A stretch of DNA of 64,000 nt from Pseudonocardia sp. ICBG1293. Its GTDB lineage: Bacteria; Actinomycetota; Actinomycetes; Mycobacteriales; Pseudonocardiaceae. Where the stretch lies: contig NZ_JAHLEL010000053.1 in assembly GCF_020131355.1 (NCBI RefSeq), forward strand, positions 186,001 to 250,000, given 5' to 3'. A program made the position numbers and the translations under genes. The notes under the pieces are model-generated. The model ran no database searches. It had not been told where the DNA came from and worked only from the letters and a program-made list of their open reading frames with translations. Shown here in pieces: positions 55,189 through 64,000 of this stretch (positions are counted from its first letter, which is position 1; every line of letters begins with the position of its first letter).

Positions 55189-56798
55189 GCCGTCTCCTTC
55201 TCCGTCAGCGGCATCGACAGCCGCACCTCCGTACCCTCTCCGGCCCCGGTGCGGATCCGCACCGTGCCGCCGTGGCGACGCATCCGGGCGTGCACCGAGT
55301 CCGCGAGACCGTGCCGGTCGTCGGAGACCGTGTCCGGGTCGAACCCGGTACCGCGGTCGCGCACGAACACCTCCGCCGCGCCCGGGCCCTCGTCCGAGGG
55401 GGGCTCGACCTCGACGTAGACGTCGACCTCGGAGGTCCCCGAGTGCTTCGCCGCGTTCACCATGGCCTCGCGCGCCGCCAGCACCAGGGCCCGCAGGTCG
55501 TCGTCGAGATCGACGTCACCGACCAGCACCGGGCCGACGGCCACCGCGTAGGTGTCCTCCACCTCACCCGCGACACGGGTGATCGCCACCGACAGCAGCG
55601 TCTCGACCGCGTCCGGCCCGCCGCTGCCGCCGCGGGCCCGCCCGTCGGGCCCGTAGAGCCACGCGCGCAGCTCCCGTTCCTGTCCGCGGGCCAGCCGTTG
55701 CACCTCACGCGGGTCACCGGACTGGCGCTGGATCAGCGCGAGGGTCTGCAGCACCGAGTCGTGCAGGTGCGCGGCGATCTCGGCGCGCTCGGCGGCGACC
55801 GCCCGGGCCCGGCGTTCCTCGCCCAGGTCACGCACCAGCCGCACCCACCAGGGGACGGTGAGGACCGCGACGCCGAGCAGCGTCGCGAACGCGGCCAGGA
55901 CCCCGAACCGCACCTGTCCCAGGTCCAGGTTTCCGAGCAGGAACACCGCCAGCCCGGTCAGGACCAGGGCGGCGCCGAGCAGGGTGCGGGCCAGCGCCGC
56001 ACGGCCGCCCACCACGCGGCTGCGTGCGTCGCGCGCCCACCGCCGCCGCTGCGCCTCGTCGGCCTCCCGCCACACGACGGCCGCACCGACCGTCGCCAGC
56101 CCCAACGGGCCGGCGATCCAGCCCAGCACCGCCGAGCCGGAGGTTGCCGCGACCAGCGACAGCCCCAGCCCGAGCGTCAGCAGACCGGCCGCCTGCAGCC
56201 GCTCGGACCGGGTGACGGTCCGCTCGACGCCCGTGGTCTCCTGCCGCACGAACACCCAGAGCAGGCCGTAGGCCAGCACTCCGGCCCAGCCGAGCAGGGT
56301 CAGGACGACGAAGGCCGCCCGGATCCACCGGACGTCGACACCGAGGTGGTCGGCCACGCCGCCCGCGACGCCACCCAGCAGACGTCCCGAGCGACGACGG
56401 GTCAGCGGGGCGGTGCGTGCTCCGGACCGCGGGGGCGCGGGGCCGCCCGGGCGCGGCGACGCGGGCGGGCCGGCCGGCACGGGCACCGGGCCGACCGGGA
56501 CGGTCGGTCCCACCGCCCCGGCGGCGTCCCGCGGCTCGACGGCGGCGGGCACGGCGGCGGCGGGCACAGCAGCACCGGGCACAGCAGCACCGGGCACAGC
56601 AGCACCGGGCGGTGCCGCGTCGTGCGGCGCCGCGTCGTGCGCCGCGGCCGCCCGCGCGGCGGCGGGAGCGGCCGGTGGCGGGGCCGACACGGTCCCGGCG
56701 CGCCCACCGTCGGTGCCGGACCGGGGCGCGGTCGGCCGCGTCGGCGCGTCCGCCGACCACGGTGCGACGCCACCGGTCGAGGAGTCCGAGCTGTTCAC
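55185..56798 (-). CDS. PspC-domain histidine kinase (HisKA_3, LiaS/MacS-like)
   Basis: A 537-residue sensor kinase. It opens with about 130 residues of Ala/Pro-rich sequence (PGAAV repeats), then a PspC domain (RRRSGRLLGGVAGGVADHLGVDVRWIRAAFVVLTLL, about 132-168), about four more membrane helices to residue 325, a HisKA_3 dimerisation region with phospho-acceptor His in AAHLHDSVLQTLALIQ (about 343) and a HATPase domain (REAMVNAAKHSGTSEVDVYVEV...DRGTGFDPDTVSDDRHGLADSVHARM...GTEVRLSMP). PspC-fused kinases are linked to envelope stress sensing in actinobacteria (CesSR/MacRS-like). It is divergent from another PspC-domain gene 108 bases away. Confidence 0.93.
   Translation of the reverse strand: MNSSDSSTGGVAPWSADAPTRPTAPRSGTDGGRAGTVSAPPPAAPAAARAAAAHDAAPHDAAPPGAAVPGAAVPGAAVPAAAVPAAVEPRDAAGAVGPTVPVGPVPVPAGPPASPRPGGPAPPRSGARTAPLTRRRSGRLLGGVAGGVADHLGVDVRWIRAAFVVLTLLGWAGVLAYGLLWVFVRQETTGVERTVTRSERLQAAGLLTLGLGLSLVAATSGSAVLGWIAGPLGLATVGAAVVWREADEAQRRRWARDARSRVVGGRAALARTLLGAALVLTGLAVFLLGNLDLGQVRFGVLAAFATLLGVAVLTVPWWVRLVRDLGEERRARAVAAERAEIAAHLHDSVLQTLALIQRQSGDPREVQRLARGQERELRAWLYGPDGRARGGSGGPDAVETLLSVAITRVAGEVEDTYAVAVGPVLVGDVDLDDDLRALVLAAREAMVNAAKHSGTSEVDVYVEVEPPSDEGPGAAEVFVRDRGTGFDPDTVSDDRHGLADSVHARMRRHGGTVRIRTGAGEGTEVRLSMPLTEKETA
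56561..56605. repeat. Three tandem 15-bp repeats in the sensor kinase gene
   Basis: CGGGCACAGCAGCAC is repeated three times perfectly, with diverged copies on both sides. On the minus strand it encodes the PGAAV repeats of the kinase's N-terminal extension. It is in frame. Confidence 0.9.
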
Positions 56799-56906
56799 GG
56801 GTCCATCGTCACACGAGGCGCGCCGGATCCCCTCCGGATCCGGACCGGGGTCGTCTCGGGGTTGTCCCCGAGACGCCGGGCCCGCCCGGACGGCAGGCTC
56901 TCCACC

Positions 56907-58154
56907 ATGAACCAGACGCAGCTGCCCGGGCGCGGCAGACCGCCGACCACGTCGTCATCGACGGCCCGGGACACCCTGCGCGACATGTGGGACTCCCGGC
57001 CGCTGCGCCCGCGCGACGACCGCAAGCTCGCCGGTGTCTCCGCCGCGATCGCGCGCCGCTACGAGATCGACCCGACGCTGGTGCGGGTCGGGTTCGTCGT
57101 CGCGGCGGTCGTCGGTCCCGGCATCCCGCTCTACCTGGCGGGCTGCGCGGTGCTGCCGGACGCCGGCCCGGCCGGCAGCCCGGCCCCGCCGCGCAGCGGG
57201 CCGTCCTCCGCGCTGTCGGTCACGCTGCTGGTGCTGGCCGCGCTGCTCGCCGTACCCCTGGTGCTCTCCGCCGACCGCCTGATCCCCGCGGTCGTCACCC
57301 TCGCGCTGCTCGTCGCCCTGCACATGACCCGCGGGAACCGGCCCGGCGCCCGGGAGGCGGCCGCGACACCGACACCCGCGGTGCCGTGGGTCGCGGACCC
57401 GGCGCAGGCGCCCACCACCGCGCTGGGGACGCCCCCGGCCTGGGACCCGCTCGGCGCCGCACCGTTCGCGTGGGACCTCCCCGAACCGGGCCCGGAGCCG
57501 GCTCCGCCCCCGGCACCCCGGTCGAAGCTGACACCGGTCACGCTGGCCGTCTCGCTCGTCGTCGCCGGAATGGTCGGGGTGGTCGCCCTGGCCGCACCGG
57601 GCGCGGTACCGGCGTCGGCGGTCCCCGGGGCCGCCCTGGCCGTCGTCGGGATCGGGCTGGTCGTCGGCGCGCTGCGCCGGGCCGGGCGCTGGCTGGTGCC
57701 GTTCGCGGTGCTGCTCGCGCTCCTCACGGCCGCCACCATCCCGCTCAACGACGCCGTCGGCCCCGACGGCTGGGCCGTCCGCGGCGGCATCGGGGAGACC
57801 CTCGAGGCGCCCGCCACCGTCGCCCAGCTCGCCCCGGAGTACCGGCGCGGCACCGGAGCGGTCCAGCTCGACCTGACCCGCCTCGACCTCGCCGCGACGC
57901 CCGGTGCGGACGGGCCCGTCCGCACCCGCGCCGAGGTCGGCGCCGGGTCGGTGGAGATCCGGGTCCCGCGCGACGCCGACCTGCTCGTCCGCAGCTCGGT
58001 GGGCACCGGCGACCTGACCGTCGACGGACAGAGCCGCTCCGGGCGCGACGTCGACCTGACCGTGGACGACCCCGGCCCGGACGGACCCGGCGGCCGGGTG
58101 CTGGAGCTCGACCTGCGGGCCGAGCTGGGAACCGTGGAGGTCACCCGTGGATAG
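56907..58154 (+). CDS. PspC-domain membrane protein with LiaF-like C-terminus
   Basis: A 415-residue protein. After a short N-terminus comes a PspC domain (RPRDDRKLAGVSAAIARRYEIDPTLVRVGFVVAAVVGPGIPLYLAGCAVLP, about 34-85), then helices at 99-130, a Pro-rich loop, further helices at about 210-280 and a C-terminal beta-rich extracytoplasmic or cytoplasmic domain (GAVQLDLTRLDLA...AEVGAGSVEIRVPRDADLLVRSSVGTGDLTVDG) of the LiaF/DUF2154 type. It faces the PspC kinase pair across a shared promoter region, a typical arrangement for a stress sensor and its membrane partner. ATG 56907 has only a weak ribosome binding site. Confidence 0.88.
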   Translation: MNQTQLPGRGRPPTTSSSTARDTLRDMWDSRPLRPRDDRKLAGVSAAIARRYEIDPTLVRVGFVVAAVVGPGIPLYLAGCAVLPDAGPAGSPAPPRSGPSSALSVTLLVLAALLAVPLVLSADRLIPAVVTLALLVALHMTRGNRPGAREAAATPTPAVPWVADPAQAPTTALGTPPAWDPLGAAPFAWDLPEPGPEPAPPPAPRSKLTPVTLAVSLVVAGMVGVVALAAPGAVPASAVPGAALAVVGIGLVVGALRRAGRWLVPFAVLLALLTAATIPLNDAVGPDGWAVRGGIGETLEAPATVAQLAPEYRRGTGAVQLDLTRLDLAATPGADGPVRTRAEVGAGSVEIRVPRDADLLVRSSVGTGDLTVDGQSRSGRDVDLTVDDPGPDGPGGRVLELDLRAELGTVEVTRG

Positions 58155-58353
58155 CTCGCTCGCCCGTCGCGCCGACCCGTTCGCCCTGGTCGCCGGGGTC
58201 CTGTCCCTGCTGGTGGCGGTGTGCGGGGTCCTCGGGATCGCCCCCTGGGAGGTCGTCGACCTGCGCTGGATGCTCGCCGGGACCGCCGTTGTGGCGGGGA
58301 TCGCATTCCTGATGGCGAGTCTGCGTAACTCCCGGGCCACAGCGGACGACTGA
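58147..58353 (+). CDS. Small two-helix membrane protein
   Basis: A 68-residue protein with two hydrophobic helices (PFALVAGVLSLLVAVCGVLGI and WMLAGTAVVAGIAFLMASL) and a hydrophilic end. GTG 58147 overlaps the stop of the PspC gene by eight bases, so it is translationally coupled and probably works with it. Similar short proteins follow PspC genes in related actinobacteria (from memory). No domain name is assigned. Confidence 0.75.
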   Translation: MDSSLARRADPFALVAGVLSLLVAVCGVLGIAPWEVVDLRWMLAGTAVVAGIAFLMASLRNSRATADD

Positions 58354-58458
58354 ACGGTCATCACGGGAGCCGGCGGGCTGGGGAGCACCGCCGGGCCCGC
58401 GCCGCCCGCGTGGCAGCGCTGTCCGACGGGGGTCGGACGGCGCGGGCCCGGGCCGGTG

Positions 58459-58488
58459 GGGGCGGGGCCGGGACATCGGCCCCGCCCC
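58459..58488. terminator. 12-bp hairpin between convergent genes
   Basis: GGGGCGGGGCCG (58459-58470) pairs perfectly with CGGCCCCGCCCC (58477-58488) around GGACAT, between the small membrane protein gene and guaA. Confidence 0.78.
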
Positions 58489-58505
58489 TGCGTGTCAGGC
58501 CCCGG

Positions 58506-60056
<1,551 letters not shown>

Positions 60057-60062
60057 ACGACC

Positions 60063-60068
60063 AGGGTA
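60063..60068 (-). promoter_or_regulatory. -10 element of a probably leaderless guaA transcript
   Basis: TACCCT on the minus strand, six bases before the GTG start and with no ribosome binding site in between. Confidence 0.5.
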
Positions 60069-60213
60069 AACGGGCGGCGCAGGTCACCCGCCGTCCGTAC
60101 CGCCTCGTCGATCCTGATGATCCCGACCGGCCGCGGGCGGACCGGGGTAACGACGGGCACCGGCTGCTCCGATGGGGGGATGACGGCACCGCACGACCTG
60201 GAGGCACCCCCCG

Positions 60214-61140
60214 ATGGCCACCACCCCGCCCGGCCGCACGACCGGCACCGGCGGCTCCCCCGCCGGCCCGGCCGTCGACGACGCCCCCACCACGACCGCC
60301 GTGCCGTTCGTCCCCGCCCAGCGCCCCGTCCCGGAGAAGGAGACCCGTCCGGCAGCCGGGGCGCTCGGCACCGACGCGCTCGGCGTGGACGCCCTGGGCC
60401 TCGGGGCGCTCGGCACCACCGGGCTGCTGGGCGGGACACCGGGCCCGGTCGCCCCGGCCCGGGCACCCGCCGCGTTCCCCGTCCCCGAGCCCGCGCTCGC
60501 GGAGCCGGTCCGGGACGCCGCGGGCCCGGTCGTCCCCCGCGCCCGCGCGTTCCGGGCCCGGATCCTGCCGGTGTTCCTCTGCGCCGCCGCCACCGGTACC
60601 GCCGCGATCGCCGCCGCCGGGCTGCTCATGACCCCCGCCGCGGTATCGCCGCTGCCGACCCCGACGACCGTGACCGCGTCCGGGGCGACGGTGCCGCAGG
60701 GCCCCGCGCAGCCGCCCACGGTCGTCGCGTCGCTGGTCGCCTCCGCCGCCGGGACCGGCATCCACGCCGGGGACCCGGTCGTCGCCATGACCGCGTGGCG
60801 CGACAACGGCGGCCTCACCCACCTGACCGCGATCGGCGACGGCTTCACCCGCGTCGCCGACGCCGCGGGTCGTCAGGACGCGGTCGCGCTCGCCGTCGCC
60901 TGCGGACGGCTGCAGGCCGCCGTCGATGCCGCACGGGCCCACGACGCCGTGCCCGACGCCGTCGCGCAGAGGTCGTGGGCCGCGCTGCTCGACCACGGCT
61001 CCGCCGCCGCCACCGCGGGGACCTCCGGGGCGCTCGCGCTGGACCCGTCGCAGCTGTCGGTCTTCACCACGCAGGCCGACCTGGTGCGCGAGGACCTGAC
61101 CGCTGTCACCGACCGGGTCCGGACCGTCCTGGCGGGCTGA
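60214..61140 (+). CDS. Membrane-anchored protein of unknown function
   Basis: A 308-residue protein. About 105 low-complexity residues (Pro/Ala/Thr-rich, GALGTDALGVDALGLGALGT) and a basic RARAFRAR precede one membrane helix (about 114-137). The outer part of about 170 residues is helical and Ala-rich (WRDNGGLTHLTAIGDGFTRVADAAGRQDAVALAVACGRLQAAVDAARAHDAVPD), recalling proteins that count or bundle helices outside the membrane, but no family is recognised. ATG 60214 is well placed after GGAGG. It diverges from guaA. Confidence 0.78.
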   Translation: MATTPPGRTTGTGGSPAGPAVDDAPTTTAVPFVPAQRPVPEKETRPAAGALGTDALGVDALGLGALGTTGLLGGTPGPVAPARAPAAFPVPEPALAEPVRDAAGPVVPRARAFRARILPVFLCAAATGTAAIAAAGLLMTPAAVSPLPTPTTVTASGATVPQGPAQPPTVVASLVASAAGTGIHAGDPVVAMTAWRDNGGLTHLTAIGDGFTRVADAAGRQDAVALAVACGRLQAAVDAARAHDAVPDAVAQRSWAALLDHGSAAATAGTSGALALDPSQLSVFTTQADLVREDLTAVTDRVRTVLAG

Positions 61141-61198
61141 GCCCGCTCCTCGCGCCGCGACCCCGGCCGGTGTCCCGGCGGTGACGCCGTCGCCGCGG

Positions 61199-61696
61199 TC
61201 AGGCCCCGTCGACCGGTGCGCGGTCCAGGACGTGGATGCCGAAGTCCTCCAGCCGGTCCAGGTGGTCGAAGTCCTCCCGGCCCTCGGCGGGACCGACCCC
61301 GAGGAAGTAGTCCTCGCTGCGGGGCGGGCTCACCAGGACGGCGACCCGCCCGACCGGGTCGAGCACCTGGAAGGTGTGGGCCACGCCGCGGGGGCCGTAG
61401 ACGATGCTGCCCGGGCCGACGTCGTGGGTGCCTGCGGTGTCCAGCGACGTGCCGCCGATCCAGAACCGGAAGGTGCCGGACTCGACGACCCAGATCTCGT
61501 CCTCGCGGGTGTGGACGTGCAGCGGGGGCGCGTCCGCCGCCGTGAGCTCCGCGACGTGCAGGTAGAACTGTCCGCCGGTCTGGACCGATCGCAGTGCGAC
61601 GGCGAGCTCCGTCCCGTAGTAGCGGACGAGTTCGCGTTCACCGGGCCGGGAGATCACCGGGACGCCGTGGGTGGTCGTCGTGTCGTGCTGGGTCAT
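61199..61696 (-). CDS. Cupin-domain protein
   Basis: A 165-residue single cupin. The two cupin motifs are PPLHVHTREDEIWVVESGTFRFWIG (metal ligands His-x-His and Glu, about residues 58-82) and PGSIVYGPRGVAHTFQV (His, about 95-111). Conserved-cupin proteins of this size include quercetin-dioxygenase-like and sensor types; the substrate is unknown. ATG 61696 follows GGAGGG. It is divergent from the LysR gene 148 bases away, a layout in which the regulator often controls the enzyme. Confidence 0.85.
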   Translation of the reverse strand: MTQHDTTTTHGVPVISRPGERELVRYYGTELAVALRSVQTGGQFYLHVAELTAADAPPLHVHTREDEIWVVESGTFRFWIGGTSLDTAGTHDVGPGSIVYGPRGVAHTFQVLDPVGRVAVLVSPPRSEDYFLGVGPAEGREDFDHLDRLEDFGIHVLDRAPVDGA

Positions 61697-61831
61697 GGTC
61701 GAACCCTCCGGTCGGGAGACATCGAGGTCCTCCCCACTGTCGGGTCGCGACGGTCGCGGCGTCCAAGTCCGGATCCGCGTCGCCCGATACGTTCCGGGCA
61801 TCGGACCGGCCGGGACGGCCGTGGCCCTGGG

Positions 61832-61837
61832 TAGGGT
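61832..61837 (+). promoter_or_regulatory. -10 element of a probably leaderless LysR transcript
   Basis: TAGGGT, seven bases before GTG 61845; no ribosome binding site fits between. Confidence 0.45.
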
Positions 61838-61844
61838 CCGACCG

Positions 61845-62783
61845 GTGGCGGACGAGGTGACCCCGGTCGATCTGGACCTGCGGTTGGTGCGGTACTTCCT
61901 CTGTCTCGCCGAGCACGGTCACTTCGGCCGCGCGGCGGCGGAGCTCTACCTCGGCCAACCGGCCCTGAGCCGCAGCATCCGCCGGCTCGAGGAACAGCTC
62001 GGTGTGGCGCTGTTCCGTCGCACGTCCCGGGGCGCACGGCTCACCGCGGCGGGCGAGGCGTTCCGGCCGTTCGCCCGGGACCTGCACCGGGAGGCGTCCC
62101 GCGGGGTGGCCGCCGCACGGGCCGCCGCGCGGCCACGCCGGATCCGGGTCGGCTACACCACCAACCTGGTCGTGACGGCCGCACTGGTGCCGCTGCGCCG
62201 CCGCCACCCCGACGCCGAGGTGCAGACCCGGCACCTCGGCTGGGACGAGCCGGTACGGGCGCTGCACGAGGAGCTCGTCGACGTGGTCGTCGCCCGGCTG
62301 CCGCTGCCGACCGCCGGGCTGTCGGTGGCGCCCCTCCACCGGGAGGGCCGGGTGCTGATGGTGTCGACACGGCACCGGCTGGCCGGCCGGGCGAGCACGA
62401 CCTTCGCGGAGATCGCCGACGACCCCGTCCCGGTGTTCCCCGACCCGCTGTGGAACGCGTTCTGGCGGGTCGACCCACGCCCCGGCGGCCGCCCCGCGCC
62501 CGGCGGCCCGCTCGTGGAGCGGACCGCGGACAGCAACGAGTGGGTGGCGTCGGGGACGTGCATCTCGTTCATCCCCGCGGGCGCCGTGCCGCACCAGGTA
62601 CACCCCGGCTGCACGACCGTCGCGATCGACGGGGTGCCGCCCTGCGAGGTGGTCGCCCTCTGGCGGTCCGACGACGACTCCGAGCTCGTGGGCGACTTCG
62701 TGACGGCGGCCCGTGCCACCCTGACCGGCACCGGCAGTGCCGCCGCCCGGGAGGCGCACCCGCACAGCGACCCCGGTCCCTGA
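61845..62783 (+). CDS. LysR-family transcriptional regulator
   Basis: A 312-residue regulator with an N-terminal winged helix-turn-helix (DLRLVRYFLCLAEHGHFGRAAAELYLGQPALSRSIRRLEEQLGVALFRR, residues 10-58) and a substrate-binding domain from about 95 (RIRVGYTTNLVVTAALVPLRRRHPDAEVQ). The GTG start at 61845 (VADEVTPVDLDLR) is chosen by the -10 element. It points away from the cupin gene, so it may autoregulate and control the cupin. The effector is unknown. Confidence 0.92.
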   Translation: MADEVTPVDLDLRLVRYFLCLAEHGHFGRAAAELYLGQPALSRSIRRLEEQLGVALFRRTSRGARLTAAGEAFRPFARDLHREASRGVAAARAAARPRRIRVGYTTNLVVTAALVPLRRRHPDAEVQTRHLGWDEPVRALHEELVDVVVARLPLPTAGLSVAPLHREGRVLMVSTRHRLAGRASTTFAEIADDPVPVFPDPLWNAFWRVDPRPGGRPAPGGPLVERTADSNEWVASGTCISFIPAGAVPHQVHPGCTTVAIDGVPPCEVVALWRSDDDSELVGDFVTAARATLTGTGSAAAREAHPHSDPGP

Positions 62784-62817
62784 GCGACCGGTTCCGGACG
62801 AGGTGGCGGGACGGGGC

Positions 62818-63252
62818 TCAGTCCTCGTGCCGCCCACGGGACCGCAGCGGCGGCGGCTGAACCGACCCCAGCAGCGCACGCAGGTCCGCCGCACTCGCCG
62901 CGCGACGCCCCAGGTCGACCGCGACCGTCGGCGCGATGTCGCGCAGCCGCCCGAGCAGGGCCGGGTCGGCGAGGTCGTACCGGCCCCCGGCCGTCCCGGT
63001 GACGATCGCGTCCGGGCGCAGCGCCCGCACCGCCTGCGGGTCGGGGCTGCGCTCGTCGCCGACGGGCTCGACGCCCTCGAGCGTCCCCGCGCAGCCGACC
63101 AGCTGCGCGCCCAGCTCCTGCAGCAGCGCCCCCACCCCGGGGTCGGTCGCCACCACCCGGACGACCGGACCGCGCAGCGGCACCGGCGTCCCGGTCGCGT
63201 CGACGAAGGCACGTCCACCGCCCATGGCGGCTCCGGCGGTGGGGCGGCTCAT
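62818..63252 (-). CDS. Half-length periplasmic-binding-protein-like domain, apparently cytosolic
   Basis: A 144-residue protein resembling one lobe of TroA/FhuD-type metal or siderophore binding proteins: VVRVVATDPGVGALLQELGAQLVG, then SPDPQAVRALRPDAIVTGTAGGRYDLADPALLGRLRDIAPTVAVDL. The motif 'RPDAIVTG' after 'P-x-x-V' is characteristic. There is no signal peptide, lipobox or membrane segment and no second lobe. ATG 63252 follows GGGAGG. It may be a truncated relative or a soluble ligand-binding domain; no transporter genes are adjacent. Confidence 0.65.
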   Translation of the reverse strand: MSRPTAGAAMGGGRAFVDATGTPVPLRGPVVRVVATDPGVGALLQELGAQLVGCAGTLEGVEPVGDERSPDPQAVRALRPDAIVTGTAGGRYDLADPALLGRLRDIAPTVAVDLGRRAASAADLRALLGSVQPPPLRSRGRHED

Positions 63253-63332
63253 CGGGTTCCTCCCGGCTGACGACGGCGTCGTCGTCGAACCTACCGCTGC
63301 GAAACCCGCTCGACCCGCGCCGCGGCGGGGCC

Positions 63333-63338
63333 TAGCGT
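63333..63338 (+). promoter_or_regulatory. -10 element of the FBP-domain gene
   Basis: TAGCGT, eight bases before GTG 63347; consistent with leaderless translation. Confidence 0.45.
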
Positions 63339-63346
63339 GGCCCGCC

Positions 63347-63835
63347 GTGACCAGCCCGACCGAGACCCGGATCCGCAGCTCCCTGACCAACTGCTCGCAG
63401 GGGGAGGCGAAGCGGATGGTCCTGCCCGCGTGGGTCCGTGACCCGGACCCGGACCGGCTCGAGGACGTCCGCGGCTGGCGGGACCCGAAGGCCCCCGACC
63501 GCGGGGTGCTGCTCGTCCCGACCGACGACGGACCGGCCGGTGTCGTCCTGCGCGCGACCTCCGGCGGCGCCCGGTCCGCGGCGATGTGCGCGCTGTGTCG
63601 GACCACCCACACCGTCGGCGGGGTCGCGCTGTTCGCCGCACCCCGCCGCGGCGCGAAGGGGCGCCAGGGAGACACCGTCGGCACCTACATCTGCGCCGAC
63701 CTGGCGTGCGCCGAGCACGTCCGGGTCGAGGCGGCGACGGCCGCGCTCCGACCCACCCCCGGCACGACCGTCGACGAGCGGCGGGCCGGGCTGCGGGAGC
63801 GGGCCGCGGAGTTCGTCTCCGCCGTCACCGGCTGA
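63347..63835 (+). CDS. FBP-domain protein (EF-G-binding, treble-clef zinc finger)
   Basis: A 162-residue protein with a C-terminal FBP-type (fusidic-acid-resistance FusB-like) treble clef: CALCRTTH (about 82-89) and YICADLACAEHV (about 116-127), and the preceding LTNCSQGEAKRMVLPAWV that resembles the family. Full-length FusB proteins bind EF-G and help it leave ribosomes; single-domain actinobacterial versions are of unproven function. GTG 63347 is probably leaderless. Confidence 0.78.
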   Translation: MTSPTETRIRSSLTNCSQGEAKRMVLPAWVRDPDPDRLEDVRGWRDPKAPDRGVLLVPTDDGPAGVVLRATSGGARSAAMCALCRTTHTVGGVALFAAPRRGAKGRQGDTVGTYICADLACAEHVRVEAATAALRPTPGTTVDERRAGLRERAAEFVSAVTG

Positions 63836-63892
63836 CCTCCCCGCGCACGGGACCCGGGCCCCTCGCCACGCGCGAGCTCGCAACCCCCTCCA

Positions 63893-63945
63893 CGCACGAA
63901 CGGGCCCTTCGTACGAAAGGTTCGTACGAAGGGCCCGTTCGTGCG
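63893..63945. terminator. 25-bp perfect hairpin between convergent genes
   Basis: Arms 63893-63917 and 63921-63945 are perfectly complementary around a 3-base loop (AGG), with a TTCGTACGAA core. It separates the FBP gene from the partial gene on the other strand. It is by far the longest perfect inverted repeat in the window; it could also be a dispersed intergenic repeat. Confidence 0.75.
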
Positions 63946-63957
63946 ACGGAGGAGGGC

Positions 63958-64000
63958 TCAGGTCCGCAGGTTCAGCCCGACCCGCTGGAACTCCTTGAGG
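63958..64000 (-). CDS. C-terminal end of an unidentified gene, cut by the window
   Basis: On the minus strand a frame ends LKEFQRVGLNLRT followed by TGA at 63958-63960. Fourteen residues are too few to name it. The open frame, its stop just after the large hairpin, and the convergent layout support a real gene 3' end. Confidence 0.45.
   Translation of the reverse strand, partial: LKEFQRVGLNLRT

Overview
The window is about 64 kb of very GC-rich actinobacterial chromosome. Gene content (FO synthase FbiC for F420, DnaE2/ImuA'/ImuB mutasome under LexA-type boxes, monomeric isocitrate dehydrogenase, PerM/DUF6350, DUF5336, DUF3017, DUF3618) and the many GTG starts point to Pseudonocardiales, most plausibly Pseudonocardia; the genus is an inference. 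The stretch chorismate mutase - uvrD1 - M23 peptidase - sucC - sucD - DUF5336 protein - perM - purN - purH matches the gene neighbourhood Rv0948c-Rv0957 of Mycobacterium tuberculosis, so about 38.6-52.7 kb is old conserved core chromosome. No tRNA, rRNA, CRISPR array or prophage was seen.

Layout. 0-4.3 kb: murJ (cut by the left edge, with a tandem-repeat N-terminal extension), then a divergent three-gene set (coiled protein, holin-like membrane protein, DUF3618 protein broken by an amber codon). 4.3-11.0 kb: a translationally coupled nucleoside operon on the minus strand, bmp lipoprotein - ABC ATPase - two permeases - cdd - deoA, which imports nucleosides and starts their breakdown. 11-16.5 kb: SRPBCC protein, a D-Ala-D-Ala carboxypeptidase whose signal peptide and enzyme lie in different frames, a YihY/BrkB membrane protein, trpS and a tandem HxlR regulator. 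16.7-20.8 kb: a small protein, fbiC, and an intact IS630-type element inserted immediately upstream of fbiC. 20.8-28.9 kb: YbaK-like protein, a membrane-anchored pseudokinase coupled to exonuclease III, an SH3 membrane protein, icd, a DUF2252 kinase-like protein, DUF3017 and folD. 29-38.5 kb: acetate-transporter-like protein, dnaE2, an M28 aminopeptidase and imuA'-imuB; both mutasome transcription units carry perfect TCGAAC-N4-GTTCGA boxes.

38.6-52.7 kb: purH-purN-perM, a DUF5336 protein split across two frames, sucCD, an alpha/beta hydrolase, an M23 peptidase, a DUF1707 protein, uvrD1 and chorismate mutase. Upstream of chorismate mutase lies a short, apparently leaderless reading frame with a Phe-Arg-Tyr-Gly-Tyr run followed by mutually exclusive RNA pairings, which looks like an aromatic amino-acid attenuator; this is the most interesting observation in the window. 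53-58.4 kb: a repeat-rich membrane protein, then a PspC-fused histidine kinase and NarL-type regulator divergent from a PspC/LiaF-like protein, an envelope-stress module. 58.5-64 kb: guaA, a membrane-anchored unknown, a divergent cupin/LysR pair, a half-length binding-protein domain, an FBP zinc-finger protein and a terminator with a 25-bp perfect stem.

Four otherwise well-conserved genes (DUF3618, carboxypeptidase, perM 5' end, DUF5336) show a stop or apparent frameshift. Either the assembly has residual indels in GC-rich sequence, or these are real lesions; raw reads would decide.
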